64,000 bases of DNA from Metridium senile. Lineage: Eukaryota; Cnidaria; Anthozoa; Actiniaria; Metridiidae. The stretch lies in contig OX459104.1 of the NCBI GenBank assembly GCA_949775045.1, positions 7,667,427-7,731,426 on the forward strand. The letters run 5' to 3'. Shown here piece by piece: positions 1-12,217 of this stretch. The position numbers and the translations under genes were made by a program. Below the pieces are notes generated by a model. It was given only the letters and a program-made list of their open reading frames with translations, did not search any database and was not told the origin of the DNA. The stretch's first letter is position 1. Each line of letters opens with the position of its first letter.

Positions 1-1892
1 AGTTTATAAACTGTTATGTGCAAGGTTAAAACATCCTTATGTTTGTGTAATGCCCAATCAAAAACTTTTGATAGTAATATAAATATTTTATTTATAGTCT
101 CACATGTTTATTTTCACACCCCGCTGTAATGGAATGTCACATCGAACAATAACCTTTTGTTAATTCAATTGAAATCATCAGTACATGCTTGACAAATTTA
201 TTTAATTAACATTTGAAATTAATTGCATAAATACTAGAGCCTTTCTGTAGAATATGTTTTTATATTTTATTGAATTAGTATGTTCTTAAAATAAAATTAT
301 TACAAAGTTGTATCGTTGCCTTTAGTTATTTTGCAAAGAAGAAAGTTTTTACAATTAAATTTTCGTCAGGAACATGGGTGTTATTATTGAGATATTTTGG
401 GCATTTATCTAAACATGAATAATCGTGGTGTTGACAATCATTATCATAATCAGGAGCATGTAGGTTATTGTTGAGATATGGACATCTAAACGTCACTAAA
501 TTGAGGTTTTTACATTAAATCATTCTCAACAGGAAAATGAGGGTTTTTATGTTTACAGATTCTCTTTTTATTGATTTTCTAATCGACCATGATATCATTC
601 ATAACAATTTGATTATTATTATATTTGTTATATCGATAATTCCTTATAAAGAGTTACGTCATGGTAAAAGTATGTAGTATATCAAGACGTGATGCAAAGC
701 CAACACCCATATTCAGAAGGTTCGAGAAGTCGAACACTCCTTCAGCAAGTTTGCACAAAATTTGACTAGAATCAAATTGTCTCGCTATAAATTATAACCA
801 CAAAAGGCTATTTCACAATGCAAGCTGACTCTGGTTAAGGTATGTTTGAGATTTGTAATCTTTGAGTTTATTTTAGCCTGAACATACAAAACTATTATGT
901 CTAGATTCGATCCATAATTAATACGTATGATCGTCGTAAACAATTTTCTAGTGGCTGCTATAAACATGTGAAATACGCTTTAGTTTACTGATTTAGCAAC
1001 ATTACTTTCTATTTCTTTTTTTACATAAGTTATCCCCAAGTTTTTGACACATTACACGGATTATTTCATAATATACTCTTTGATTCTTGTAACAAACTTA
1101 AAACTGTTCGTGTGGTTGAATGGTTCTTAAAGAGTTCGCTGGCTATTGCACTCTATCTGAGGTTCGGTTAGGTTTATAACAAGTCAACAAACGGCAAACA
1201 ACCGATCGCCTTTTCTGGCCTATCTTTTTGAACTTGTTTAGAAGATATATACAAAGCACAGCTGAGAAACCGGCAAACAGTATTAACCCTATACAATGTT
1301 AACGACCCAAACTTTTTCTTATTAGCTTCCTCACCACATCAAGTTTCAAGCTCGATTGTTTGCCATAATTGCAAAATGATGACTTGTTTACAAAAAAATA
1401 AATTAGTTAATTGTTAATAAGTGTATGGGTATTGGGTTTAAATAAAACCCCTAGGTTTATTATATAATTCAGGCTTCTCGCATCTCTTTTGATGATCTCT
1501 CTGACCTTCTAAAGCTGTGCGAATGGTCGTTCCCTGCGGTTTTCTTCTTTATAGTCTATAATCAAGAACGTTTATATTTGAAAACATAGTTTAGACATGC
1601 CTGCTTCTATACTCTGAAAAAACTACCTGATAGTATGTAGCAATACAGTATTATAACGTTGGTCTGGCCTTCATCTAAGCTAAATAGATTTCCGAAGTTT
1701 ACGAACTATAATGTACTAATTTCTTTGTTTTACAAACTGTTAATTATATATCAAGTCTTTTATGTAGAGAAAATTTCTAATTTCTTAGTTATATAAACTG
1801 TTATCTGTCAGGTCCATTATGTAAAGAACATTTCTAAGTTTTTAGTTTATAAACTGTCAAGTCCATTATGTAAATAACATTTCTAATTTCTT
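1..1892. repeat. Copy A of a ~1.9-kb unclassified tandem repeat
   Basis: Bases 1-960 recur with few changes from about 1893 to 2800, so the window opens inside a head-to-tail array with a spacing of about 1.89 kb. The 960-1200 part recurs, more diverged, at about 8280-8530. The unit is AT-rich and has no convincing reading frame. It could be a non-autonomous transposon or a low-copy segmental repeat; terminal structures were not identified. Confidence 0.7.
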
Positions 1893-1915
1893 AGTCTATA
1901 AACTGTTATGTGCAA
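1713..1915. repeat. Short imperfect tandem repeat at the unit junction
   Basis: Three to four diverged copies of a ~60-75-bp motif (phrases such as ATTTCTAATTTCTTAG then TATAAACTGTTA and CCATTATGTAAA) lie at the A/B junction of the larger repeat. They may have mediated the unequal exchange that duplicated the larger unit. Confidence 0.55.
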
Positions 1916-2800
1916 GGTTAAAACATCCTTATGTTTGTGTAATGCCCAATCAAAAACTTTTGATAGTAATATAAATATTTTATTTATAGTCTCACATGTT
2001 TATTTTCACACCCCGCTGTAATGGAATGTCACATCGAACAATAGCCTTTTGTTAATTCAATTGAAATCATCAGTACATGCTTGACAAATTTATTTAATTA
2101 ACATTTGATATTAATTGCATAAATACTAGAGCCTTTCTGTAGAATATGTTTTTCTATTTTATTGAATTAGTTTGTTCTTAAAATAAAATTATTACAAGTT
2201 GTATCGTTGCCTTTAGTTATTTTGCAAAGAAGAAAGTTTTTACAATTAAATTTTCGTCAGGAACATGGGTGTTATTATTGAGATATTTTGGGCATTTATC
2301 TAAACATGAATAATCGTGGTGTTGACAATCATTATCATAATCAGGAGCATGTAGGTTATTGTTGAGATATGGACATCTAAACACCACTAAATTGAGGTTG
2401 TTACAATCATTCTCAACAGGAAAATTGTTTACAGATTCTCTTTTTATTGATTTTCTAATCGACCATGATATCATTCATAACAATTTGATTATTATTATAT
2501 TTGTTATATCAATAATTCCTTATAAAGAATTGCGTCATGGTAAAAGTATGTAGTATATCTCGACGTGATGCAAAGTCAACACCCATATTCAGAAGTTTCG
2601 AGAAGTCGGACACTCCTTCAACAAGTTGGCTCAAAATTCGACTAGAATCAAATTGTGTCGTTATAAATTATAACCACAAAAGGCTATTTCACAATGCAAG
2701 CTGACTCTGGTTAAGGTATGTTTGATATTTGTAAGCTGTGAGTTTATTTTAGTATTAACATACAAAACTATTATGTCTAGATTCGATCAATAATTAATTA
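1893..2800. repeat. Copy B of the ~1.9-kb repeat
   Basis: Matches 1-960 through its whole length, with point changes and small indels (for example around 2395-2440, where copy A has extra bases). Short reading frames here are not conserved between the copies because of these indels, so they are not called as genes. Confidence 0.7.
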
Positions 2801-3030
2801 TTAGTTACGTCATGGTAAAAGTATGTATCACGACGTGATGCAAAGCCAACACCCATATTCAGAAGTTTCGCGAAGTAGGACACTCCTTCAACAAATGCTG
2901 CGTGGGAGACTACTGACACAAAATTTGACTAGAATCAAATTCTATCGCTATATATAAATTAAAACCACAAAAAGCTTTCACAATGCAAGCTGACTCTGTT
3001 TAGGGTATGTTTGATATTTAGATCGAAAAA
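2800..3030. repeat. Partial third copy (C) of the repeat
   Basis: Restarts with the phrase GTTACGTCATGGTAAAAGTATG and continues through CAACACCCATATTCAGAAG to GCAAGCTGACTCTG. It matches about 2530-2730 of copy B and contains only this sub-segment. Confidence 0.6.
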
Positions 3031-3042
3031 TGTGTAAAGTCG

Positions 3043-3260
3043 ATTTTGAGTAATAATTTATAAACTTATTTTGTTTCCATTAAGTTTACTTAGATTCTCG
3101 AATTAAGGAAGTCTAAAATTTGTGTAGAAAACTGATAAATCTGGGTTAATTTGACTTCACATTTATGTTAAAGCTTGTGAACATTTTCCTTATTTTCTTT
3201 AATTTCAAAATATGAGAGTGTTTCGCCTGTTTTGAAAATAACACAGATCAAAATATAACT
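3043..3260. repeat. Direct repeat, first member (pair with 3909-4125)
   Basis: A ~215-bp segment beginning AGTAATTTATAAACTTATT and containing CTTCACATTTATGTTAAAGC recurs at 3909-4125 at visibly lower identity. No coding potential seen. Confidence 0.6.
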
Positions 3261-3589
3261 CTTGATCAAAATATCGTTTAATGTGGTGATTTTCCCATTG
3301 CTGAATATAAACATTTAATTTAAAGACATTCATTGGGACACTTCTATCATAAGCGTTAAATAATAACGATCTTTTTTTTTAGCCCGATTGTAAACAAATT
3401 AGGTTTAATGTAGAAAATATGTAAGATTTTGTGAAGTAAAAATATTCTAGATTCAGAAAGGTTATGTATTTTTTGTATAACTGAGCGGTTTTGTTCTTCA
3501 AGTGCAATTTATAGGAACGATATTATTTATAAAGATTGAATTGTAATTTTGTTTGGTTCATCGATCATGAACAGGTAGAAATATGCTAT

Positions 3590-3705
3590 GAGAGAATAAA
3601 AACTTACTCAGCCTTGGCTATGAAAAGAAAAATACTTTCAGCTCGTGATTCAAAATCTTTCTCGTGTTCTCCCAACAATCCCACGTGTTTCTAACAGAGA
3701 ATAGA
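3590..3705. repeat. Fragment related to the foldback element at 36,009-36,200
   Basis: The phrase CTTTCAGCTCGTGATT, followed by CTCGTG and CTCCCAACA..CCC, is shared with the right arm of the foldback element at 36,009-36,200. It looks like a diverged half copy of that MITE-like family. Confidence 0.4.
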
Positions 3706-3908
3706 AACACGGAAAATATCCTCTAATGCTTAATAAGATGCACGAATAGAGAATTTGTTATTGAAGGAATAGAAAACGCGCGCGCGTGCTTTGTGATTTA
3801 CATATTGAAATAGAATCCGTCGGAGCAAAGATCTAGTCGTTCAACGCCTGTTTATTACTAACCTTGGACTTTAATACATTATATGGATATCACTGAAGGC
3901 CATTGGTT

Positions 3909-4125
3909 ACAGTAATTTATAAACTTATTACTCAGTTTACATTATGTTTATTGAGATTCTTGAATTAAAGAAGTATCAAATTTGTAAAGACATTTTATAG
4001 ATTTGGCCTGGATTAATTCTGCTTCACATTTATGTTAAAGCTTTTTGAACTTTTTCCTAATTGTTTTTAGTTTCAAAAGTTGAAAGCGTTCCGTCTGCTT
4101 TGAAAAAATATATCGAATCGAAAAA
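3909..4125. repeat. Direct repeat, second member (pair with 3043-3260)
   Basis: Second copy of the ~215-bp segment, leading directly into the next partial copy (D) of the 1.9-kb repeat. Confidence 0.6.
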
Positions 4126-4144
4126 ATCTACCCATGAAAATTTT

Positions 4145-4545
4145 TTCTAAAGAATTACGCTAGGGTAAAAGTTTGTAGTCTTTTACGTGAAGCAAAACCA
4201 ACACCCATATTCAGAAGTTTAGCGAAGTAGAGTGATTTTCATATGACCGTGCAAGAAAATAGACCGTTTAGGTAGTGGTAGTTGATAAAGAACAAAAGAA
4301 AACAATGGGTTTAGTGTTTACTACTAACTGTTAGTTTGCCTTTTCTTTCATGGTCATATGAAAATCACTCTAGGATGCTGCAGCTGGCAACTTGGCGAAA
4401 ACTTTGACTTTAATCGAATTTTATCGCTAGATTTTGAACACGAAAAGCTATTTCACGATGCAAGCTGACTCGAATTATCTTTGATATTAAGATCGAAATA
4501 TGTAAGCTGTGAGTTATTTTTAGTATTAACATAGAAACTTTTTAT
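4145..4545. repeat. Partial fourth copy (D) of the repeat, split by a MITE
   Basis: The phrases CAACACCCATATTCAGAAG, TTTATCGCTAG and GCAAGCTGACTC identify it as a diverged copy. It is interrupted at 4228-4372 by a TA-flanked palindromic element and at 4553-4867 by another element, and continues after 4875. Confidence 0.6.
4228..4372. mobile_element. TA-flanked MITE, ~141 bp (Tc1/mariner-like)
   Basis: Perfect terminal inverted repeats GAGTGATTTTCATATGACC at 4230 and its complement ending at 4370, flanked on both sides by TA. The interior has no reading frame. TA target duplication is the hallmark of Tc1/mariner-type transposition. Other copies of the flanking repeat lack this insert, giving an empty-site comparison. 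Confidence 0.75.
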
Positions 4546-4874
4546 GTCTAGACACAGGCAGCCCAACTATTCCGCGCGGGTCGGATTCCTTTGGTGTATT
4601 TGTTTGAATCACTAGCGGATGGGATTCCTGTGGCTTTTTAACAAAGACGCGCGGTGTCGAAGAGGGAGGTATTTTGACTACTTTCATCGATTTTTTTTGT
4701 CGTGCGTGCGATTCCGCACGACGGAAAAATTGCTTGCAAAAATCAACAGGAATCCCATCCGCGCGTATTCAAACAAATACACCACAGGAACCCAAACCGC
4801 ACGCTCAATATGTATGGCGCTAGGTGCGCGGTAAAAATTCTCAGATAGAATAAATGGGCTGCCTGTGGTCTAGA
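4546..4874. mobile_element. 315-bp non-autonomous DNA element with a 7-bp target duplication
   Basis: Element 4553-4867 has 13-bp inverted ends, CACAGGCAGCCCA and complement, and is bounded by GTCTAGA on both sides (4546-4552 and 4868-4874). The homologous site in copies A and B holds a single TCTAGATTC, so the empty site is visible. A 7-bp duplication with a CANRG-type terminus would fit the P superfamily; hAT (8 bp) is the alternative. The interior has GC-rich patches and a 71-codon frame that is probably fortuitous. Confidence 0.7.
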
Positions 4875-4968
4875 TTCCATAATCATTACGTATGATCGTC
4901 GTAACAACTTTATAGTGTTTTTTGATAAACCTTTTATAAACCTGTGAGATATACTTTAGTTTACTTAT

Positions 4969-6003
4969 TTGATACTGTTATCTTCCTCCTTTCGTCCCAG
5001 GCCTTCTATTGACTCTGTGAATATTGCAGGTCATGACATCTCATTTTCAGCAAAGGCTCGCAATATTGGTGTTATTTTTGATGAAAATATATCTCTTGAT
5101 CACCAGATTGCTTCCATCTGTAAATCCTGCTTTTTTCATTTGAGAAATATCTCAAAAATTAGAAAACACATCAGTGTCAAAGCTTGTGAGACCCTTATAC
5201 ACGCATTTATCTCTTCTAAACTTGACTTCTGCAACTCCCTTCTTTATGGACTGTCTAAATCATCGCTTCAAAAACTACAGCTTGTACAGAATGCTGCAGC
5301 CAGGGTACTTACTTTTTCACATAAATCTGAGCATATTTCTCCTGTGCTGCGTAGCCTTCATTGGTTACCCATAGAACAACGTATACAGTACAAGATTTTA
5401 CTACTTACTTTCAAAGCTCTCAATAACTGTGCTCCTTCGTATCTTTCTGACCTACTTCAAGTTTACAAACCTGCAAGAACCTTAAGATCTTCTGGCCTTA
5501 ATCTTCTGTCTAAGCCCTCTTACAACCTAAATTCTTATGGTAAGAGGGCCTTTTCGTACGCGTCCCCTGAGCTGTGGAACTCCATGCCACAAGATATACG
5601 ATCTTGCACTGAACTTTCTACTTTTAAGAGCCTACTTAAAACCTTTCTCTTCAAGCAAGCATATCCTGTTTAATTAGTTAAGAGTGAACCATGGGGTATT
5701 TAGTAACTTTCACAGTTGTTTTTATTTATCTTTTTGTTGTTTTTAATTATTTCCATATATCGATACATTTTTATATCTCTGAACGATATGAAATTTAGTA
5801 ACTTTGTTTATATTTATATTTATTTTCCTTTTTAAAACATTTTTATTAATTATATAGATTTAGCTTAGATTTCATTCCATGTACTGTATATAGAATTTTA
5901 TCAATCATATTTTTTTTTTTTCCTTCTAAAATTGTAAAGCGGTGTTGAGCTTTTGTAATTGTCGCTATATAAAATAAAGTTATTATTATTATTATTATTA
6001 TTT
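4969..6003 (+). mobile_element. 5'-truncated CR1/L2-type LINE
   Basis: Contains the C-terminal part of a non-LTR retrotransposon polyprotein, followed by a ~300-bp 3' UTR that ends in a GCTATATAAAATAAAG-like phrase and an (ATT)n tail at about 5985-6002. The 5' end is truncated inside the reverse-transcriptase thumb region, as is usual for LINE insertions. It interrupts copy D of the 1.9-kb repeat. Confidence 0.85.
4974..5673 (+). pseudogene. LINE ORF2 C-terminal fragment
   Basis: About 230 codons read open up to a TAA at 5671-5673. Recognisable family phrases are LGV/IGVIFDENISLDHQI, KLDFCNSLLYGL, LQLVQNAAARVLT, SLHWLPIEQRIQYKILLLTF, TLRSS and LWNSMPQDIR. These are typical of the region after the RT palm in CR1/L2 and related LINEs. 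No endonuclease or RT catalytic motif is present, so this is a dead fragment and the apparent start codon at 4969 lies at or just outside the insertion boundary. The long open frame suggests fairly recent insertion. Confidence 0.85.
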
Positions 6004-8274
6004 AGCACTTTCACACTGCAGTTTGTTATTGATATAAGATGTAGAAATCATTTTCGTTCCCAAAGCCCACGGTCAACCGTGCAGCGGAAGGTTTCGCCCG
6101 AAGGGCTCTGGTTCAATCCAAAACCGGACGTTTTCCTGATTGGCTGATTTTTTTTTTTTTTAAATAAGTACCGGAAGTTGAATTTCATAAAAGTCAACCG
6201 ATTTGTGATTGGATAAAAAACACCAGAAGGTAGAAAAACCCAAAAATCGTTACTTATCCCTACCCTGACACCGCACGAAAGTGCACAACTTTAAAAAAAT
6301 ATTTCTCTGCGTCAAGAAAACAAATATATACAACTCAAACTGGCTTTCGAAAGATAATTTATTTGACATGATTTGTCAATAAAAACTTATTTATCGGTTT
6401 AGTAGTTTTAAAGATATTATTTTTTTGTGAAAGTGTTCGACGAAGTCGGGTGGAAATTAAAACCGTTCAAAATCACCCTAAAACGCACTTTTATGTTTCT
6501 ATGCCTTCGATATAATTGTAATTATTATAGTTTCTATTCAGTGCTGCATTGAGTGAGCTCGTTTACTGGTCCGGGAATATTGAATGAAATACACACGTGT
6601 TGGAGTAAATGGCTATGGGGAAAACGCCAAAAGCTGATTTTAATATAAAAATACATGGAAGATAATTAACCTTAGGTTTAGAGTAGAAATCGTAATTGGA
6701 GCAGTAAAGGTGAGGGCAAACAAAACGCCACACAATCATAAAATAACGAGGAAAGGCAAGGGGAGGAGGAGGGCATGTCAATGAATCCTTAAGATCGATT
6801 AACCAGAATGGCCATGTTTGTTCCAACGACTGGATATGGCACACCTTTGTCCCATGACCATATTCGAGATATCAAGGAGATTATGAAACTAATCCTAATA
6901 GCAACTGGTCAAATTACGGATACCCTCTTGACTGGCAGATAAGATAAAACAGGCATACATGAATTCATTCTTAATCGGCATGAAATTTAACATAAAAATC
7001 CTATTTGTGTCAAATATTTTATTCATTCAAAAAATCCTAGTTCAAAATGCTCATTAACTATGATCAGAACATAGTCTTATAGGATCGACAAGTAACTATT
7101 TCAAAAAGCCAATGCTGTGGTAAGAAAAAAATTCATCAAGGAAATTTTAAGTTTTGAAATATTTTGTAAAAATGTGTGCAATATTAGACAAAAGAAGAAA
7201 AAGCGCAGTTATATCTCACCAAACGAAAAATCATGTATGTCCTAATAGCTTGAAGTGATTTCGTTCATGTTCGCCAGACGGATAACTAAGACATTTGTTG
7301 ACCAAATGAGACCAAAAGCAACTTTTTCTGAGCCTTTGTAGTGATGTTTTTGATCAAGTGAAATGGATGCTTGATTAATTTAATTTATTTGTTGTGTAAA
7401 TGTTTAAAAGCGTTTTATTTAAAAATGCCTCCATATAAATCTTTTATTTTCAGCAACAACGAAGACCTTGATCCGAAGTTTGTGAAACAATCAATGCGGT
7501 TTTATAGAAAACTCTATTTCGCCTAAAATTGTCGTATTTGTCAAAACAACTTTTCTATCATAAAAAATTATTGCTAGTTCCGATTGCAATATTTGAAACA
7601 TCACAACAAACTTCAGTTTATGCCTGAACTCGCTATGGAAATTAATTTGAAAATATTTTTCTACGCACGACGTACTTTGCGATCAAACAGCGACGGTGGC
7701 CCTTCAAAAATACTCAGTCGAGCCACCTTAAGGTATTTGTAAGCTTTGACTTTATTATATAGTATTAGCATATAAAGTAATTGTGTCTAGATTCCATAGT
7801 TTATACCCCTTTATACTCACGTTAGTCGTAAACAACTTTGTAGTGTTTTTTTATAACTTATCAAACTCATCCCATACATTTGCTTGTATCAAGTTGTGAA
7901 GGTCACGCCACCCACAGCGTCTCACTGTAGAACACGCACATTTTGAAGCCTTTAATTTTGCTCATTTACTTAGAAAGCTTTCAATATTAACCAAATGTAC
8001 CTATTACTTTGAGTATTGCAGTGAACTCAGATTTAATAATTTTAAAAGCTTAAAAGTGTTAGAGACTTTTTAGTTCGTGACTTCTAAAGTGGTGAAGGCC
8101 GTCGAAGTCAAAATGGACACAAAAGTTTTGATTTTCTTCATTAGAAGAAACGATTGTGTATTTTTAAGGATAAATCCAGCGACACTCCGCTTGAATACCG
8201 TGTTACTATGCCCTCATAGAAACACAGTTTTTTTCACGTTTCAGCCAATGAGAGCGCGCGTTATATATTAGTTA
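6004..8274. other. Non-coding, repeat-derived stretch
   Basis: No supported gene. About 7740-7860 (GTGTCTAGATTCCATA, then TCGTAAACAACTTTGTAGTG) is another diverged piece of the 1.9-kb repeat. Around 6060-6125 is a short GC-rich segment with a B-box-like GGTTCAATCC that might be a SINE remnant; evidence is too weak to call. Confidence 0.5.
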
Positions 8275-8535
8275 TTTTAAAACATAGTTTACTGTTTTAG
8301 CACTATTACATTCTAATGCTTTTTTTTGCATAAGATGAGGAATTCTTTTTTGTAAACCTTTGAGACGCAACACGGATTATTTCATCATTTACTACATGGG
8401 TTAGTTCATAATTTACTCTTTGATTCCTTTAACAATTTTAAAATTGTTTCGTAAGGTTGAATGGGTCTTTAAAAGTTTAGTAGCTACTACACTATATCTA
8501 AGGTTCTGTCGAAAGCATAGCAGTAGTTTAATGAT
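8275..8535. repeat. Diverged fragment of the 1.9-kb repeat (matches 960-1180)
   Basis: Shared phrases in the same order as 1010-1180 include CACGGATTATTTCAT, TTTACTCTTTGATTC, GTTGAATGG and CTATATCTAAGGTTC. This shows that the repeat family extends to about 8.5 kb. Confidence 0.6.
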
Positions 8536-8728
8536 TTTTACACATTGATATAGAAACCCGCGCATGCTTAGAGCTGGTTTACACAATAAAATAAGCAAAA
8601 CAACGTAGTTATACACTTGCGTAGTAGGAATCACTTTGGATTTCACGACACATGGCATTTGTTGGGACGCATTGCAGGCCATGATTTCTATGCTAATGCT
8701 TATAAAAATATACTTTTGCTTATGTCAA

Positions 8729-8936
8729 AGGTAGCTCTAGCTCTTGATTCGATATCGTTTACAAGGCATGCGTGGGAGATGATTAAAACTTGTTAAAGAA
8801 CTAGAAAGATAGTAATTAAACTTTGAAAACACACGAAAGAGGAAAAATGACTTTATTTCTTGACACGACTTTATAATCTTCTATTCATTCCTTGTAAACG
8901 GTCTAGAATCAAGAGCTTGAGCTACCTGTGATTATA
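8729..8936. repeat. Imperfect foldback (hairpin) element
   Basis: The left arm with TAGCTCTAGCTCTTGATTC and GTTTACAAGG near 8731-8766 is mirrored by CCTTGTAAACGG and GAATCAAGAGCTTGAGCTA at 8900-8936. It resembles a MITE; no target duplication was recognised. Confidence 0.5.
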
Positions 8937-11880
8937 TTAACGCTGATGCTGCATTGGTTTATACTTAACAATCCTTAAAACTATGTTACTCTTGTTATTA
9001 CGTCAACGATTTGGTTATTTAAATCAAAATGAATTCTTAGTTTTTAGATTTTTTAAAAACCATACATTACCAGAAATCACGGACATATGACGTCACGGTA
9101 TTAGTTTTGCATGTGAAGGACATTAAAAAATGGCCGATAAGCACATAAAGAATTTTTTTTTTTCGGTCCGGTATCCTGTGATTCGCGCGCTGTGATTGGC
9201 TAGCGAGCGGGCCAGTTTTTCACGATCTGCCCGGTCCGCGGTATCCTGTTCGTTGGTACCATTTCTTGCCAGCGATATTAATGTTTGAAAAATTAGAAAA
9301 ATCTTCTTTAATAGGTAATTGTTAATTATGGTAATATTTATCGATCAAAATAGTAGGAGATCTAGAATTCTGAATTCACCAAATGACACTGACAGAATAC
9401 GATAACCGACTGAGAGAAAATTAAAAGCTACGTGGCGAGCATTGTTTTTGCAAACATTTTGACAAGCAAAAGTTGAGAAAATCAAATCAATATTGCAAAA
9501 ACTCACGAGAGAATACACAAATTTTTTTAAATTTTCTAAAGAATATAAAGCTCGTTCACATACCTCAATAGTAGTTGAAAAATATCCTTGTAGTTTTTAT
9601 CATTCCTTGTAAACATAGTTAATAGATTATTAACTATGTTGTAAACAACACGGCGGTGAATTGAGCTATCTTTTGATGATATATGTCGTTGCTTTTCAGT
9701 CACTTTTAAAATGCTATAAATTCACGAGAAGTTTATGTACAAAGTCTACAACGTTTTTGAAGTAAGGAAGTGTTCTTGTCTTTCTTTTTCTGCACACAAA
9801 AGGATAAACAATCTTGAAAAAGGTCGATTTGCTTGATTCAAAGTCCTGTCAGCGATCCTAATGCTTTCAACTTTCATCTTCTTCATAAATTACGACACAG
9901 ACAAATTAATTCCTTCAACAGTTGTCGGTGACTTCGACTAAATTTCTTATTTCTTATCATTTATCAAAAAATAAGCTGTAGGCTTTTTTCTTGATGCAAA
10001 CGTCCACAAGAACTGACGACGAATTTCAACTCGTTTCAACATCCATCTTGGTTCACTCAGTGTTCGTGTCAGCTAAAATCCTTTGTAAAACTTGTTTTTT
10101 GTTTCTTGACTTTCTTTGATGTTGAGATATAAACAAAACCCTTTCTCTTTAAACGATATTTGATTTGGAATGATGGAGAAAGCTGCAGTAATTTAAAATC
10201 TTTTGGCATTAAAATTACTGTAAGTTTGTCGAGGCGCCGTCACACTGAATGAAAACCGGTTTCTGAAAACCAGCTCTTTTTCAGTAAAACTACTGGGAAG
10301 CCATTTGAAAGCAACGCGCGTCGTAAAATATCAAAAACATTAATTATAGAGAGAATGAAAAAAATAAATCCATCCAAGACCTCGGGCAGTTTTCCACTAT
10401 GCGGACCTCCCAGCCGGTAAATAACATATATGTATGTGGTTTCAAACTTAAACTAAAATTATGAAAAGTAAAAGCTGTGGATTCTTAGTGCCGACATCTC
10501 AATTTAAAGTATAGCCCTAACAACATATTTTGTAAACATTTTTGCATCGTTTAATGTCATCTACAGGCTGCAAAACTAATCCAAAAAAGCAATTATTACT
10601 TGTAATAATGTCCTGTGATTCGACGAAAAATAGTGTTACCAGCACTACTTCCCAAGCTTATAACTTTTGACATATGCATGGATCCATCGGTGCCGACATC
10701 GTAAACTTTGCCTCAGCTAACAGTCATTCTCAATCCGCTAAAAGAATTCTTTCAGGATAAAATGTAAGGCTGCAAAACTTCAGCAAAAACCGGGTTATTT
10801 TGGAATGCACTCGAGCAATATCGGAAGTCGCAAACGGCTTGTAGAACGCCAAGAACTACCAATTTCTATCGCTTTAAAATCGTTAAAGAAGCTACTATGT
10901 TTACAACAGCTTAGCAACCTTGTAATGTTACGTGTTATACCGCTGTTTAAAGAATCCGAAGGCTTCTTAAGCGGGAAATTCAAAATTCAAAGTTCATAGA
11001 ATGGGTTTCCTGTGTCCTTTTGAAATTTTATAAGTGACCTAATTCGTTCAAATTATTCTATGCCGAGCGTAAGCGGGCGCTTCAATTTTAAATATATCAA
11101 CCGCACCGGAAGCACTTGGTACTTCTTAACAAACTTATAGTATAGTTTGGTTTTGATAAATTGATTTGTTTCGATAGACATTCGAGGATAATTCTGGACT
11201 GCCAGTAGACCGCTGGTCATAATATCGCAGACGTAAAATGTCCTAGATTTCTGGTAATGATAACGGTGCGCGGTATGAAATTTGATCAGGCGGTCCAACA
11301 TGGCTGACATTTGGTGGAATGTTTAAATTATGTAGTTTCTGCTTTTGTGAAACTCTTTGGTCTCTATTAGTTATACATGTCTCGAAGTACTTAGGATCTA
11401 ACTTGCAAAGATTGAGTGCGTTTGTGCCTTGTAAATGGACATTTGAAAGTAAAAAGTTGCGTTCGCTCGAAGTTTGATAATAATTTCGCCATTGTTCGAG
11501 TTCAAGTACAATTTTTCTCTGTAAAATATCATCTACAAATCAATTTACGCTTTAAAAGTTCTTTTGAAATAGTACTTTATAATATGTTTGCATGTATATG
11601 GGCAATAGTTGGTTAGTTTTCATTTTAGAAATCCTTTTACTTGAAAAACAAATCACCATCGCAAAAATCCAAGATGGGGGCCATTGACCGTGCAAAATTA
11701 GCAAATTAAGAAACTGGGACTAGGACCGCTTAAATTTCTACAATAATGCAGCGCGCGCCGTTTTCCGAGATCACCTGATTGTGATACCTGGAACTTCATC
11801 CAAATATTATTAACTTGAGTTCTCTTTTGTTTGTTTCTTCTTGACGTCTTCGTTAGGATGTTTCCATCTTTTTCTGGAAA
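8937..11880. other. Intergenic stretch without recognised gene
   Basis: AT-rich sequence with only short frames. A small GC-rich patch at about 9165-9260, with CGCGCG and an ATTGGC box, could be promoter-like, and a CRE-like TGACGTCA lies near 9089. A short palindrome around AACATAGTTAATAGATTATT sits near 9612-9642. Nothing here is supported as coding. Confidence 0.5.
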
Positions 11881-11891
11881 GCTTTTCTGGA

Positions 11892-11906
11892 TGACGTCAT
11901 TATATG
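11892..11906 (+). promoter_or_regulatory. CRE-like TGACGTCA next to a TATA-like TTATATG
   Basis: A perfect CRE/ATF palindrome TGACGTCA (11892-11899) is followed at once by TTATATGA, about 320 bp upstream of the start codon of the giant gene. A near-match TTGACGTC lies about 50 bp further upstream. Position and motif fit a bZIP-responsive promoter, but such short motifs also occur by chance. Confidence 0.3.
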
Positions 11907-12176
11907 AAGATTGAAGAATGAAGGACATATAACTGCATGCAGAGGTACACTTGTTATTTATCTTGGCCTCATTTAGACTTGTCTATAATAGCTTATAATA
12001 AAATGTTAATGCAAATGTCAACTTTAATATTTCATCCCTTAACAGGGCTTTTCTGAGTTAATACAACAAATACATAATATAATAAAAGCCATAGATTCAA
12101 TTGAATATAGGAAGCATTAGCATCACTTTAATTTTATTTCACGTTATAAATTAAACATTATGATTTATTTAATTGT

Positions 12177-12187
12177 TTCCTCCATAG
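12177..12187 (+). promoter_or_regulatory. Possible 3' splice site in the 5' UTR of the giant gene
   Basis: A pyrimidine-rich run ending TTTCCTCCATAG lies 30 bp before the ATG at 12218. It would allow a non-coding first exon nearer the CRE/TATA motif at 11.9 kb, leaving the whole visible reading frame in one exon. Confidence 0.35.
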
Positions 12188-12217
12188 GAATAATTTTTAA
12201 ATTAACTCAATTTCAAG

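Noticed and set aside
4619..4834. 71-codon frame inside the 7-bp-duplication element
   Set aside because: It lies wholly within a 315-bp palindrome-ended element and spans its GC-rich core; no domain-like features.
6060..6125. Possible tRNA-derived SINE with GGTTCAATCC B-box
   Set aside because: No acceptable A box at the right distance and no tail; kept only as a note.
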